Notes: generated by a model from the letters alone, not told the origin. A stretch of DNA of 64,000 bases from Paenibacillus sp. CF384 (GCF_900106745.1 NZ_FNNV01000011.1:62001-126000); one strand, 5' to 3'. Shown: positions 29,373 to 38,335, counted from the stretch's first letter. Program-made: numbers and translations.

Positions 29373-30478
29373 AAATACTAGTTACCGGTGCCAAAGGATT
29401 TATCGGTAAAAATCTTACTGCAGAATTAAAGAATCGAAATTATACAAACATTTTTGAGTATAGTAAAGAAACAGATCCTTCGCTTCTTGATGAATATTGC
29501 AAGGAGGCGGATTTCATATTTCACCTTGCTGGAGTAAATCGACCAAAAGACCAGTCTGAATTTATGGATGGTAACTATGGCTTTATATCGACGCTACTAA
29601 ATTTGTTGAAAAAACATAAAAATACTTGCCCGGTAATGCTTGCTTCTTCTACTCAAGCTGAGCTTGATAATCCATATGGTATCAGTAAAAAAGCAAGTGA
29701 AAACTTGCTGCTTGAATATAGTAAACAAACAGGGGCAAATGTACTCGTTTATCGTTTTCCAAATGTCTTTGGAAAATGGTGTAAACCTAATTATAATAGT
29801 GCCATAGCTACATTCTGTCACAACATCGCTTATCAATTACCGATAACCGTTAATGATCCGAATGTTATTATGAATTTAGTTTATATTGATGATGTAGTTG
29901 ATAATCTAATTAATACTCTCAATAATGATACTAATTTAGTTGGAGATTTTTATGAAGTTTCAACTATACATAGAACAACACTTGGGGAAATCGTTGATTT
30001 GGTTTATTCATTTAAAAAAAGCCGTGATGAACGCTCAATACCGGATATGTCAGATGCATTCACTAAAAAATTATATAGTACTTATCTTAGCTATCTACCC
30101 GATGATCAATTTAGTTATGAGCTCAAAATGAACGTAGATCAAAGAGGTTCCTTCACAGAGTTTATTAAGACTCCGGAAAGAGGGCAAGTATCTGTTAATA
30201 TCTCTAGACCTGGTATAACAAAAGGAAACCATTGGCACCACACAAAGAATGAAAAGTTTCTTGTTGTAAGTGGAACTGGAGTCATACGATTCCGAAAAAT
30301 TGATTCAGATAACGTTATTGAGTATTTTGTGAGTGGGGACAAAATGGAAGTAGTCGATATACCTACTGGTTATACACATAATATTGAGAATCTTGGTAAT
30401 AATGATATGGTCACTATAATGTGGGCGAATGAGTACTTTGATAAAGATAAACCAGACACGTTCTACTTGGAGGTATAG
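29369..30478 (+). CDS. capF: CapF/FnlB bifunctional 3-epimerase-reductase
   Basis: Second enzyme of UDP-L-FucNAc synthesis: an N-terminal SDR reductase (residues 1-245, loop TGAKGFIG) and a C-terminal cupin that epimerises C3 (KGNHWHHTKNEKFLVVSG). 369 residues. ATG 29369 overlaps the capE stop (ATGA); an upstream TTG at 29360 is possible but less likely. Confidence 0.93.
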   Translation: MKILVTGAKGFIGKNLTAELKNRNYTNIFEYSKETDPSLLDEYCKEADFIFHLAGVNRPKDQSEFMDGNYGFISTLLNLLKKHKNTCPVMLASSTQAELDNPYGISKKASENLLLEYSKQTGANVLVYRFPNVFGKWCKPNYNSAIATFCHNIAYQLPITVNDPNVIMNLVYIDDVVDNLINTLNNDTNLVGDFYEVSTIHRTTLGEIVDLVYSFKKSRDERSIPDMSDAFTKKLYSTYLSYLPDDQFSYELKMNVDQRGSFTEFIKTPERGQVSVNISRPGITKGNHWHHTKNEKFLVVSGTGVIRFRKIDSDNVIEYFVSGDKMEVVDIPTGYTHNIENLGNNDMVTIMWANEYFDKDKPDTFYLEV

Positions 30479-30481
30479 CGA

Positions 30482-31606
30482 GTGAACAAATTAAAAGTAA
30501 TGACAGTCGTAGGTACAAGGCCTGAGATTATAAGACTGTCAGCAGTAATTAATAAATTAGATGACTCAATTGCAATTGAACATACACTTGTTCATACTGG
30601 ACAAAATTATGATTATGAATTAAATGAAGTGTTTTTTAACGATTTTAGTTTAAAAAAACCTGATTTTTTTCTTGATGCAGCTTTTGGAACAGCGGTAGAA
30701 ACAATTGGTAATATTTTAGTTAAAATTGATCCTATTTTGGAAAAAGTTAAACCGGATGCTCTATTAATATTAGGTGATACTAATAGCTGTTTATGTGCAA
30801 TTGCGGCAAAGAAAAGAAAAATTCCTATCTTTCATATGGAGGCAGGAAACAGATGCTTTGACCAAAGAGTGCCGGAAGAAACAAATAGAAAGATAGTAGA
30901 TCACATTGCGGATATTAATTTAACATATAGTGATATTGCCAGAGAATATTTATTAAGAGAAGGCTTACCTGCGGATCGGATTATTAAAACTGGTAGTCCC
31001 ATGTTTGAAGTCCTCAACTCAAGAAAAGATGATATTGAGAGATCAGATATTCTAGAGAGACTAGAACTAAAGGAAGGCAAATATTTTATTGTATCAGCTC
31101 ATAGAGAAGAGAACATCAACTCAGTGAATAACTTCTTAGATTTAGTTGACAGTTTGAATTCTATAGCAGAAAAGTATGGTTTACCTGTAATAATAAGTAC
31201 ACATCCTAGAACTAGAAATATGATTAATACTCAAGGGATAGTGTTCAATCCTCTAGTAAAGACATTAAAACCATTAGGATTTAATGACTATGTCAAGCTT
31301 CAAATCAAAGCAAAAGCAGTTCTTAGTGATAGTGGAACAATAAGTGAAGAAGCTTCTATTCTTGGATTAAGAGCACTTAATATCAGGGAAGCTCATGAAA
31401 GACCCGAAGCTATGGAAGAGGCATCAGTAATGATGGTAGGAGTGAAAAAAGATAGATTATTACAAGGGCTAGAAATATTAGAAACACAAACAAGGAATAC
31501 ACTTAGACTTGTTTGTGATTATAATATGCCAAACGTTTCTGACAAAGTTCTCAGAATTATACTCTCATACAAAGACTATGTTAATAGAGTGGTTTGGGGA
31601 GAATAG
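30482..31606 (+). CDS. capG: CapG/FnlC UDP-GlcNAc 2-epimerase family enzyme
   Basis: Third enzyme of UDP-L-FucNAc synthesis, converting UDP-2-acetamido-2,6-dideoxy-L-talose to UDP-L-FucNAc by C2 epimerisation. 374 residues, VVGTRPEIIRLSAV, HTGQNYDYELNEVFF, HMEAGNRCFDQRVPEE and the C-terminal DSGTISEEASILGLRAL. GTG start. It is distinct from the wecB-like epimerase at 4865. Confidence 0.93.
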   Translation: MNKLKVMTVVGTRPEIIRLSAVINKLDDSIAIEHTLVHTGQNYDYELNEVFFNDFSLKKPDFFLDAAFGTAVETIGNILVKIDPILEKVKPDALLILGDTNSCLCAIAAKKRKIPIFHMEAGNRCFDQRVPEETNRKIVDHIADINLTYSDIAREYLLREGLPADRIIKTGSPMFEVLNSRKDDIERSDILERLELKEGKYFIVSAHREENINSVNNFLDLVDSLNSIAEKYGLPVIISTHPRTRNMINTQGIVFNPLVKTLKPLGFNDYVKLQIKAKAVLSDSGTISEEASILGLRALNIREAHERPEAMEEASVMMVGVKKDRLLQGLEILETQTRNTLRLVCDYNMPNVSDKVLRIILSYKDYVNRVVWGE

Positions 31607-31658
31607 CCTAATTGAGCGCTGATATAAATAAAGGATTTAAGTAAGAAAGGTGGCAACT

Positions 31659-33035
31659 ATGTATAATATAGCAGTTGCAGGAACGGGTTATGTTGGCCTA
31701 GTTGCTGGTGTTTGTTTTGCTGAAATGGGCCATCAGGTTACTTGTGTCGATATAGATTCAAAGAAAGTAGATCTAATGAAATCTGGTATTTCTCCAATCT
31801 ACGAAGCTGGATTGGAAGAGTTAATGCGTAAGAATTATTCTGCGGGGAGAATTAATTACTCTACTGATTATAAATCAGCTTATAGAGATGCTGATGCAAT
31901 CTTTATAGGTGTTGGTACACCAGAGCAGCCGGATGGTTCTGCCAATCTCTCCTACATAGCAACCGTAGCAAGGCAAATTGCGGAATCAGTAGAAAAGGAC
32001 TGTCTTGTAGTCGTGAAGTCCACTGTTCCGGTCGGTACTAATGATAAAGTAGAACAGTTCATTCATGACTTCTTAGTCAACGATGTAAGAGTAGAAGTAG
32101 CATCTAATCCTGAATTCTTGGCACAGGGTTCTGCGGTCCGTGATACATTGCATGCTGATCGTATTGTTATCGGTACAGAGAGTACATGGGCTGAAGAGCT
32201 GCTAAAGAAAATCTATGAACCCTTTAAATTACCTATTGTTTCTGTCAATCGGAGATCCGCAGAAATGATTAAGTATGCCGCAAATGATTTTCTTGCTCTT
32301 AAAATATCCTATATGAATGACATTGCAAATCTGTGTGAGTTAGTCGGTGCGGATATTCAAGATGTTGCTAAAGGGATGAGTTTCGACGATCGAATTGGCA
32401 GCAAGTTCTTAAATGCCGGCATTGGCTTTGGGGGGTCATGTTTCCCTAAAGATACAAAGGCACTCGAGTATATAGCAAAGCAGAATGGTTACGAATTAAG
32501 AACCGTTAAGGCTGCTATTGATGTAAATAACGACCAAAAAACGCTCTTGTATAAGAAAGCAAGTAAGCGACTAATCACTTTCAATGGTCTAAAGGTTGCG
32601 GTACTTGGACTTACATTTAAGCCAGGCACGGATGATTTGAGAGAAGCTGCTTCTCTAGTGAATGTACCTTTATTATTAGAGCAAGGCGCAGATATTTATG
32701 CGTATGATCCGGTAGGAAAAGCAAACTTCTCCAAAGTTTATCCTGAAGGTGAGCATGGAAGAGGCAACATAACGTATGTTAATTGCATTGAAGATGCTTT
32801 GGAGGGAGCGAATGTTTGCTTCATCTTTACTGAATGGGGTGAGATCAAAGCCATTTCAGCGGAAGCTTATAAGTCGCTGATGCGAACTCCTTTAGTATAT
32901 GATGGCAGGAATTTGTATCAAGTTGATGCGATGAAAGGTGCAGGTGTTGAGTATCACTCGGTAGGCAGAATACCTGCACATAGAGAAGATAGCAGGGAGT
33001 CGAAGCGTCTTGAACTTCAAACCTTTAGATCCTAA
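31659..33035 (+). CDS. ugd: UDP-glucose 6-dehydrogenase
   Basis: Oxidises UDP-glucose to UDP-glucuronate with two NAD+. 458 residues from ATG 31659, with AGAAAGGTGG upstream. N-terminal Rossmann IAVAGTGYVGLVAG, catalytic-cysteine motif GGSCFPKDTKAL near residue 260, and the second Rossmann region VAVLGLTFKPGTDDLREA. The product feeds the next gene (uronate epimerase). GC rises again here compared with the preceding AT-rich genes. Confidence 0.96.
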   Translation: MYNIAVAGTGYVGLVAGVCFAEMGHQVTCVDIDSKKVDLMKSGISPIYEAGLEELMRKNYSAGRINYSTDYKSAYRDADAIFIGVGTPEQPDGSANLSYIATVARQIAESVEKDCLVVVKSTVPVGTNDKVEQFIHDFLVNDVRVEVASNPEFLAQGSAVRDTLHADRIVIGTESTWAEELLKKIYEPFKLPIVSVNRRSAEMIKYAANDFLALKISYMNDIANLCELVGADIQDVAKGMSFDDRIGSKFLNAGIGFGGSCFPKDTKALEYIAKQNGYELRTVKAAIDVNNDQKTLLYKKASKRLITFNGLKVAVLGLTFKPGTDDLREAASLVNVPLLLEQGADIYAYDPVGKANFSKVYPEGEHGRGNITYVNCIEDALEGANVCFIFTEWGEIKAISAEAYKSLMRTPLVYDGRNLYQVDAMKGAGVEYHSVGRIPAHREDSRESKRLELQTFRS

Positions 33036-34110
33036 TAAAGTTTACCTTATTACTGGAGCGGCTGGCTTTATTGGATCCTTCTTATCTAAGAAGCTTCTGG
33101 AGCAGGGATGTCGAGTCATTGGTATTGATAATATCAATGACTACTATAATGTTAACCTTAAGCATGCACGCCTGGAACAGCTTCAACCCTATGAGGAATT
33201 TACGTTTATTAAAGCTGATATCTCTGATAAATCAGTAATTACAGCTATTTTTGAAGAGCATAGACCAAACTATGTGGTGAATTTGGCTGCTCAAGCAGGC
33301 GTTCGTTATTCCATTGAGAATCCGGATGTATATATTCAAAGCAATATTATTGGCTTCTTTAACATTCTTGAAGCTTGCCGATCCTACCCGGTTGAACATC
33401 TTGTTTATGCTTCGTCTAGCTCTGTGTATGGTGCGAACAAGAAAGTGCCTTTTGAAGAAACAGATATGGTTGATACTCCTGTATCGCTTTACGCATCTAC
33501 CAAGAAATCAAATGAGCTAATGGCGTATACATATAGTCATCTGTACAACATCCCGGCTACAGGTCTTCGATTTTTTACTGTATATGGTCCAATGGGTCGT
33601 CCGGATATGGCCTATTTCGGATTTGCGGATAAATATTTTGCCGGTCAACCTATTCACATCTACAATAATGGTGATTTTGAGAACGACCTTTATCGTGACT
33701 TTACGTACGTAGACGATATTGTAATAGGAATTGAACGACTATTAAGTAATCCGCCTACCGAGTCTGTTCCTAACAAGATTTATAATATTGGAAATAACAA
33801 ACCTGAGAAGCTAATGACTTTTATTGAAACATTAGAAAAGTCTTTAAGCAATGCATCCGGTAATGAAGTAGTATTTAATAAGGTGTTTGAACCGATTAAA
33901 CCCGGAGATGTGCCAGCAACCTATGCTTCAACAGATTCGTTGCAGCAAGCTGTAGGATTTAAACCGGAAACCCCGATTGAGGAAGGCTTGCAAAAGTTTG
34001 CGAACTGGTATGTTGATTATTACGGGGTAAAAGGAGAGAGGTTACATGAAGGTTCGGAAGGCTATCATACCCGCGGCAGGGCTAGGGACAAGATTTCTTC
34101 CGGCAACTAA
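33010..34110 (+). CDS. UDP-glucuronate 4-epimerase-like SDR
   Basis: A 366-residue extended SDR. Loop LITGAAGFIGSFL near residue 13, VNLAAQAGVRYSIENPDVY, and the Ser-Tyr-Lys triad (ASSSSVYG, YASTKKSNE). It closely resembles enzymes making UDP-galacturonate from UDP-glucuronate. TTG start at 33010 inside the ugd 3' end, with CAGGGAG at 32993-32999. The last ~21 codons read through the galU start in another frame and add an Arg/Gly tail after the normal end WYVDYYG, which suggests a lost stop codon. Confidence 0.9.
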   Translation: MNFKPLDPNKVYLITGAAGFIGSFLSKKLLEQGCRVIGIDNINDYYNVNLKHARLEQLQPYEEFTFIKADISDKSVITAIFEEHRPNYVVNLAAQAGVRYSIENPDVYIQSNIIGFFNILEACRSYPVEHLVYASSSSVYGANKKVPFEETDMVDTPVSLYASTKKSNELMAYTYSHLYNIPATGLRFFTVYGPMGRPDMAYFGFADKYFAGQPIHIYNNGDFENDLYRDFTYVDDIVIGIERLLSNPPTESVPNKIYNIGNNKPEKLMTFIETLEKSLSNASGNEVVFNKVFEPIKPGDVPATYASTDSLQQAVGFKPETPIEEGLQKFANWYVDYYGVKGERLHEGSEGYHTRGRARDKISSGN

Positions 34111-34939
34111 GGCGCAACCAAAGGAAATGCTCCCAATCGTGGACAAGCCAACTCTTCAGTATATTATTGAAGAAGCGGTGGCATCTGGGATTGAAGAAAT
34201 TTTGATCATAACGGGTCGAAACAAGAAGAGCATTGAAGATCATTTCGACAAATCCGTCGAATTAGAATTGGAACTAGAGTCCAAAGGCAAGCTAGATTTG
34301 TTAGAACAAGTTAGAGGTATATCTGATATGGTGAATATCCATTATATTCGTCAGAAAGAGCCTAAAGGGTTGGGGCATGCCATTCATTGCGCTAAAAGTT
34401 TCATAGGCAATGAACCGTTTGCTGTTATGCTAGGTGATGATATCGTTGATAATCCTAAGCCTTGTTTGAAGCAGATGATGGAAATCTATGATGAGTATAA
34501 GACCACTATTCTAGGTGTTCAGGAAATTCCACATGAAGATGTAAGCAAGTACGGTATTGTTGAAGGTAAGTTTATTGAAGATCGAATTTACAAAGTAAAA
34601 GGACTTGTTGAGAAGCCATCATTGGAAGACGCACCTTCCAATATAGCCATCCTAGGAAGATACGTCATTACTCCTGCTATCTTTGAGATTCTGGAATGTA
34701 CAGAGCCTGGAAAAGGCGGAGAGATCCAGCTTACGGATGCGCTCAAAGTTCTGGCACAAAAAGAAGCTATGTATGCCTATACCTTCGAAGGAAAAAGGTA
34801 TGATGTCGGAGACAAGCAAGGATTCTTGCAAGCAACAGTAGAGTTTGCTCTTAAACGGGATGATTTAAGAGATGAGTTTTTGGAGTATTTGGAGCAAGTA
34901 ACTGAGAAGGAAAGTAAGAAGAAAGCAGTTATTTTGTAG
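34046..34939 (+). CDS. galU: UTP-glucose-1-phosphate uridylyltransferase
   Basis: Makes UDP-glucose from UTP and glucose 1-phosphate, supplying Ugd. The 297 residues begin MKVRKAIIPAAGLGTRFLPA and include KAQPKEMLPIVDKP, AVMLGDDIVD and EKPSLEDAPSNIAILGRYV. Length is typical. The ATG is preceded by GGAGAGAGG. It overlaps the upstream epimerase gene by 65 bases. It is the last gene of the + strand sugar-nucleotide run. Confidence 0.96.
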   Translation: MKVRKAIIPAAGLGTRFLPATKAQPKEMLPIVDKPTLQYIIEEAVASGIEEILIITGRNKKSIEDHFDKSVELELELESKGKLDLLEQVRGISDMVNIHYIRQKEPKGLGHAIHCAKSFIGNEPFAVMLGDDIVDNPKPCLKQMMEIYDEYKTTILGVQEIPHEDVSKYGIVEGKFIEDRIYKVKGLVEKPSLEDAPSNIAILGRYVITPAIFEILECTEPGKGGEIQLTDALKVLAQKEAMYAYTFEGKRYDVGDKQGFLQATVEFALKRDDLRDEFLEYLEQVTEKESKKKAVIL

Positions 34940-35014
34940 AGATTCGGAGATTCAACGGAGCTCGTGTAAGGTTATGAATAATAATGAGTTTTTTCTAAGA
35001 AGAGGTGCATTCGA

Positions 35015-36010
35015 ATGTTAAACCGCAAATCTAGTAAATTAACGCTATCCTTTATTTTGTTCGCAGCATTACTACTTACGATTCAATCCATTGTTGCAGC
35101 AGCTCCATCAAATGCACTCAAAGTTAAGACAAGCTCCTTCAACATGGTGTTCGACGGCAAGACGCTTGTGCTTCCAGATGGACAGTATGTATTCGCAGTA
35201 AACGGTACATCTTACGTGCCGCTCCGCTTTGTCTCTTACGCGCTGCAGAAGAGCGTTCAGTGGGATGCTAAGAAATCCCAGGTTACTGTGGCGAATCCAA
35301 GTAAACAAGAAGCTGTTGTATTGAAGGACTACCTTACTAATGTCATTGCACATGGTAATGAAGTGTCGGCTAAGGGCGGCGTATCCGTGCAGCTTACACC
35401 GAAGAGTGTGAAGGTTGTTGTGGATGGTAAAACGAAAGTGATTCCTGATGGACAGTCTGGCTACATCGTGAATGGTGCGTTGTATGTGCCGGTACGCTTC
35501 ATGTCGGAAGCGGTAGGAACAGCGATTCAGTGGGATCCGGTGAAGAAGCAGGTATCGGCTGAATCGGCTGCTTATCGGGCGGAGCATGGCTCGCAAGGTA
35601 ATAACGGTGGTACGGGTGGCACTGGTACTGGCTCTAATGGCGGTACTAACGGCGGATCGACAGGTGGCTCTACTGGCGGTGGTGGAACTGGACCGGTTAA
35701 ACCATCTTACGAGTCTATCACGTCTAATGCGCAGTCGCGACTGACTAACCTGCAGAATAGCTGCCAAGCGTCATTGATGGATATTGGCCTCCAATACATC
35801 AGCACGGATGATGCGAAGCTGAAGGAAAAGCTGAAGAATCAAGGCTATGCCAAGCTTGATGCATGCACAGCTTCCTTTAATACGATCGTAGGCGAAGTTG
35901 AAACGCAGCTGAAGTCGAATGGATATAGCACGGCTATCATTGCCGACTACCGTAAAGAGTTTAATAGCCAAGTCGAGGCTGGTAAAGAAATTATGAAGGG
36001 CATGGCCTAA
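35015..36010 (+). CDS. Secreted protein with two copper-amine-oxidase N-terminal-type domains
   Basis: 331 residues. Signal peptide about 1-29 (LTLSFILFAALLLTIQSIVAAA). Two tandem copies of the copper amine oxidase N-domain/stalk pattern (NGTSYVPLRFVSYALQKSVQWDAKKSQV at about 64-91; NGALYVPVRFMSEAVGTAIQWDPVKKQV at about 149-176). A Gly/Thr/Ser linker (about 190-230) leads to a helical C-terminal domain with two Cys (NSCQ, DACT). No oxidase domain is present; such domains are common in Paenibacillus surface proteins. The gene has its own terminator. Confidence 0.82.
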   Translation: MLNRKSSKLTLSFILFAALLLTIQSIVAAAPSNALKVKTSSFNMVFDGKTLVLPDGQYVFAVNGTSYVPLRFVSYALQKSVQWDAKKSQVTVANPSKQEAVVLKDYLTNVIAHGNEVSAKGGVSVQLTPKSVKVVVDGKTKVIPDGQSGYIVNGALYVPVRFMSEAVGTAIQWDPVKKQVSAESAAYRAEHGSQGNNGGTGGTGTGSNGGTNGGSTGGSTGGGGTGPVKPSYESITSNAQSRLTNLQNSCQASLMDIGLQYISTDDAKLKEKLKNQGYAKLDACTASFNTIVGEVETQLKSNGYSTAIIADYRKEFNSQVEAGKEIMKGMA

Positions 36011-36024
36011 CAGACAGTACAAAC

Positions 36025-36067
36025 AAAACGACTGCTCCTCAGTGAAAACAGAGGGCAGTCGTTTTTT
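36025..36067 (+). terminator. Strong terminator after the secreted protein gene
   Basis: AAAACGACTGCTCCTC pairs with GAGGGCAGTCGTTTT with one mismatch, 14 bases after the stop, and ends in a T6 run. Confidence 0.92.
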
Positions 36068-36114
36068 GCTAGAACTCATCACTTTTGATATGAATCTTAA
36101 TTTACTATAAGCCC

Positions 36115-36138
36115 GACTTCTCGTTTTAGTGAGAAGTC
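36115..36138. other. Perfect hairpin 3' of the mini-gene
   Basis: GACTTCTC pairs with GAGAAGTC around an 8-base loop. It lies 38 bases after the stop of the 41-aa minus-strand gene. It has no clear U tract on either strand. Confidence 0.5.
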
Positions 36139-36175
36139 TAAACAGGTTATAAACGTGGATGGATTTACGGTTTGG

Positions 36176-36301
36176 TCAGCCAACACGCCGTCTTTGCTTG
36201 GACCACATTTTAACCCACAGATTGTTGTCATCATCGCGGTAAAATCGTACACCAATTAATTTCAACGGTGACCATACTTCTTTGAAAATGTAATTTGGCA
36301 T
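36176..36301 (-). CDS. 41-residue basic small protein, unrecognised
   Basis: Read on the minus strand: ATG at 36301-36299, TGA at 36178-36176, with a near-perfect GGAGGT box about 7 bases upstream of the start (complement ACCTCC at 36309-36314). The product begins MPNYIFKEVWSPLKLIGVRF and ends with a basic tail (KQRRRVG). It is too short for ordinary gene callers and matches nothing I recognise. It has 41 codons without rare-codon excess and lies in a 500-base gap between two converging genes. Other evidence of expression is absent. Confidence 0.55.
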   Translation of the reverse strand: MPNYIFKEVWSPLKLIGVRFYRDDDNNLWVKMWSKQRRRVG

Positions 36302-36455
36302 GCCGTCTACCTCCCTGTGGATATATTAAATATCATACTAAGGTACTGGTGCGGAGTGTGTTGTAATTTGTCGATATGCTAAAGATATTTTAAAGAAAGT
36401 ATGAGTATATATTAGCGAAGATACCTAAATGTATAGCTTCATAAATCTATAAAGA

Positions 36456-36479
36456 GACTTATGTGCATGCACATAAGTC
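36456..36479 (-). terminator. Palindromic hairpin after the GH5 gene
   Basis: GACTTATGTGCATGCACATAAGTC (24 bases, perfect palindrome) lies 32 bases after the GH5 stop on the minus strand. It is followed on that strand by TCTTT, a short U tract. Confidence 0.65.
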
Positions 36480-36510
36480 CCTTCGATTTAAAACTACAAT
36501 GTAGTTCGGC

Positions 36511-38052
36511 TTAATTAATACTGTCTACATAAATACTTCCGCTCCAAGCTCCGGTTGTGACGAGCTCAACGCCGATGTTCTTCATCGGCGTGGCTGCGCC
36601 GGAAGGGATCGTTAAGGTGATCGTGTTCCATGCATTCTTGGTCAGACTAGCATACGTTTGATAATTGCCGTACCAGGTCCAGTTGTTGCTTTGGACATAA
36701 GGCTGGATGGACGCGATGGCTGCGCCGCTTGGTACCCAGACGCGGAAGGAAAGTGTTGTGTTCGCGCTTAGGCCGCTTGGATTATCGAGCTGTGCATAGT
36801 AAGTAGCAACGCCTGTCGCGCTGGAGGTCATTTTCAGGGAATAGCTGCCGGCATAGGCGCGGTCTGTGCTCGCAGAAACGGCTAGGCCGTTTCGACCGAA
36901 GAAGCTTTGCAGGGAGTTGTTCTCAAAATTGAACTTGGCGCTATCGCCTGTCGCTGGCGGGAACACCAGATTGTAGTGAGCGTCGCGGAAAGCTTGTGTA
37001 GCGGGTCCTAGGTTCGTAATGCTGCCATTGGCATCAACTCCGTTAGAGGTCCAAGGCATAACGCCTGCGTAGCCGTTGGTGTATGCATTAGCGAAATCAC
37101 TCGTAATGGTATGACCAGTGGAACCGAGTGCCGGAGATTCACCGATGACGACAGGGCGATCATGGACGATGCCGAACGCGGTAGGCGTCATGTAGAATGG
37201 GATGCCGAAGTAAGGATCCTGCCAGCCGTAGTAGTGAGGAGAGTAGAAGTCGACCTTCGCGAGCGTGTTGCTGACTTGGGCTTGCAGGGCTGCGTCGCTG
37301 ATTTTGTTGCCGGAGGAGCCGGACTGGGTGGCGCTGTTATACTTGACCATGCCTAAGCCAACGGTGGTTAAAATGTTGCTGTTCTGATGGATGGCGACGG
37401 CTGCTTTGGCAAAATACGTTTGCAAGCGTGCCCATGCGATTTGACCCGCTGCAGCGTCTTCATATACCCAGTCCGGCTCGTTCATGAGGTCGATGGACCA
37501 GAGCCATGGGTTGGTCTTGTAGCGATTTACGAATGGAATGACGTAATTGTTGACGTAGGTGTCGATATTGGCATTGGTGCTGAGCATGTTGCGCCAGCTG
37601 TTGTAGTTGGTGTGGGTGTTCTTGAAGTGGTCGAAGGACATCAGGGTTGCCATGACATAGACGCCGCGATTTTGAGCGATTTGGAACAGGCTGTCGAGGT
37701 TGTTCCAGTGAGCGGTCGTTGCACCGGAGACGACACCGCTGCTGTTGATGTTGATGCCGACTTCGCCATCGCAGGTAATCCAGATCCGCGTGGAGTTGAT
37801 GCCGTTGTTGCGAAGCGTTTGGAAATGGTTATCCCACCACGTGTAGTCGAAGGACCCGCCAAAATCATTCCAGCTGTTCCACGGCGTGTTGGCCCCATTC
37901 ATGAAAATCTGCTGACCGCCTGCATAGAAGTTCGTACCGGTAATCGTAATCCGATCGCCATACGCCGCCCCGGCTGAGGACGGTAAGACTAGTGCGCCAA
38001 ACAGCATTGCAAGTGACAAACACAGAGACATGAAGCGTGAATTCTTTCTCAT
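36511..38052 (-). CDS. Secreted GH5-family glycoside hydrolase with carbohydrate-binding-like C-terminus
   Basis: 513 residues from ATG 38052, picked because GAGGAG lies 9 bases upstream. Signal peptide (about 1-30) is cleaved near SAGAA. The GH5 catalytic domain (about 35-360) shows GINSTRIWITCDG, the acid/base motif DLMNEPDW, HYYGWQDP and the nucleophile segment VVIGESPAL. A beta-rich C-terminal region (about 370-513; FNFENNSLQSF...IYVDSIN) looks like a family 27-type mannan-binding or similar module. It is likely a beta-mannanase or cellulase-like endoglycanase. It is monocistronic, opposite to the surrounding glycan genes. A cre-like half site lies upstream, so it may be under catabolite control. 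Confidence 0.85.
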   Translation of the reverse strand: MRKNSRFMSLCLSLAMLFGALVLPSSAGAAYGDRITITGTNFYAGGQQIFMNGANTPWNSWNDFGGSFDYTWWDNHFQTLRNNGINSTRIWITCDGEVGININSSGVVSGATTAHWNNLDSLFQIAQNRGVYVMATLMSFDHFKNTHTNYNSWRNMLSTNANIDTYVNNYVIPFVNRYKTNPWLWSIDLMNEPDWVYEDAAAGQIAWARLQTYFAKAAVAIHQNSNILTTVGLGMVKYNSATQSGSSGNKISDAALQAQVSNTLAKVDFYSPHYYGWQDPYFGIPFYMTPTAFGIVHDRPVVIGESPALGSTGHTITSDFANAYTNGYAGVMPWTSNGVDANGSITNLGPATQAFRDAHYNLVFPPATGDSAKFNFENNSLQSFFGRNGLAVSASTDRAYAGSYSLKMTSSATGVATYYAQLDNPSGLSANTTLSFRVWVPSGAAIASIQPYVQSNNWTWYGNYQTYASLTKNAWNTITLTIPSGAATPMKNIGVELVTTGAWSGSIYVDSIN

Positions 38053-38070
38053 CAATTTCACTCCTCTCAT

Positions 38071-38087
38071 ATGTGAAGCGCTTACAT
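38071..38087 (-). promoter_or_regulatory. cre-like box upstream of the GH5 gene
   Basis: On the minus strand ATGTAAGCGCTTCACAT carries a perfect left half (TGTAAGCG) of the CcpA consensus and an extra base in the right half. It lies between the GH5 ribosome-binding site and its likely promoter. Confidence 0.35.
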
Positions 38088-38286
38088 CATTATTTTTTAC
38101 TATTATCGATAATCCGTATAGAGAAATTTGTTATGAGAAGGGGGGAAACGGGTCCTTTAATGGTAGGGATTTTGCAATGTGACTAGGAATAGAACATGTA
38201 AACTTAAAATTAGGAGTGAAATGTGTCCTCAGCGAACGAATCCAAATATCTGACCAGGCAAACTTCCGTGTCGCTGCACCCTGTGT

Positions 38287-38292
38287 TATAAT
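38287..38292 (+). promoter_or_regulatory. -10 element before the Wzy-like gene
   Basis: TATAAT with a weak -35 (TTCCGT) 17 bases upstream. It puts a transcription start near 38299, which leaves room for a ribosome-binding site before ATG 38336 and excludes upstream in-frame starts. Confidence 0.45.
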
Positions 38293-38335
38293 GAATCTTG
38301 AAAATTTTGTCGAAGAAGGGAAATATCATAACGAT

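Larger units (their letters stand above)
36011..36510. other. 500-base gap holding the mini-gene and three hairpins
   Basis: It contains the terminator at 36025, the 41-aa minus-strand gene, a hairpin before and one after it. The rest (36315-36450) is AT-rich with no recognised element. Confidence 0.7.
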
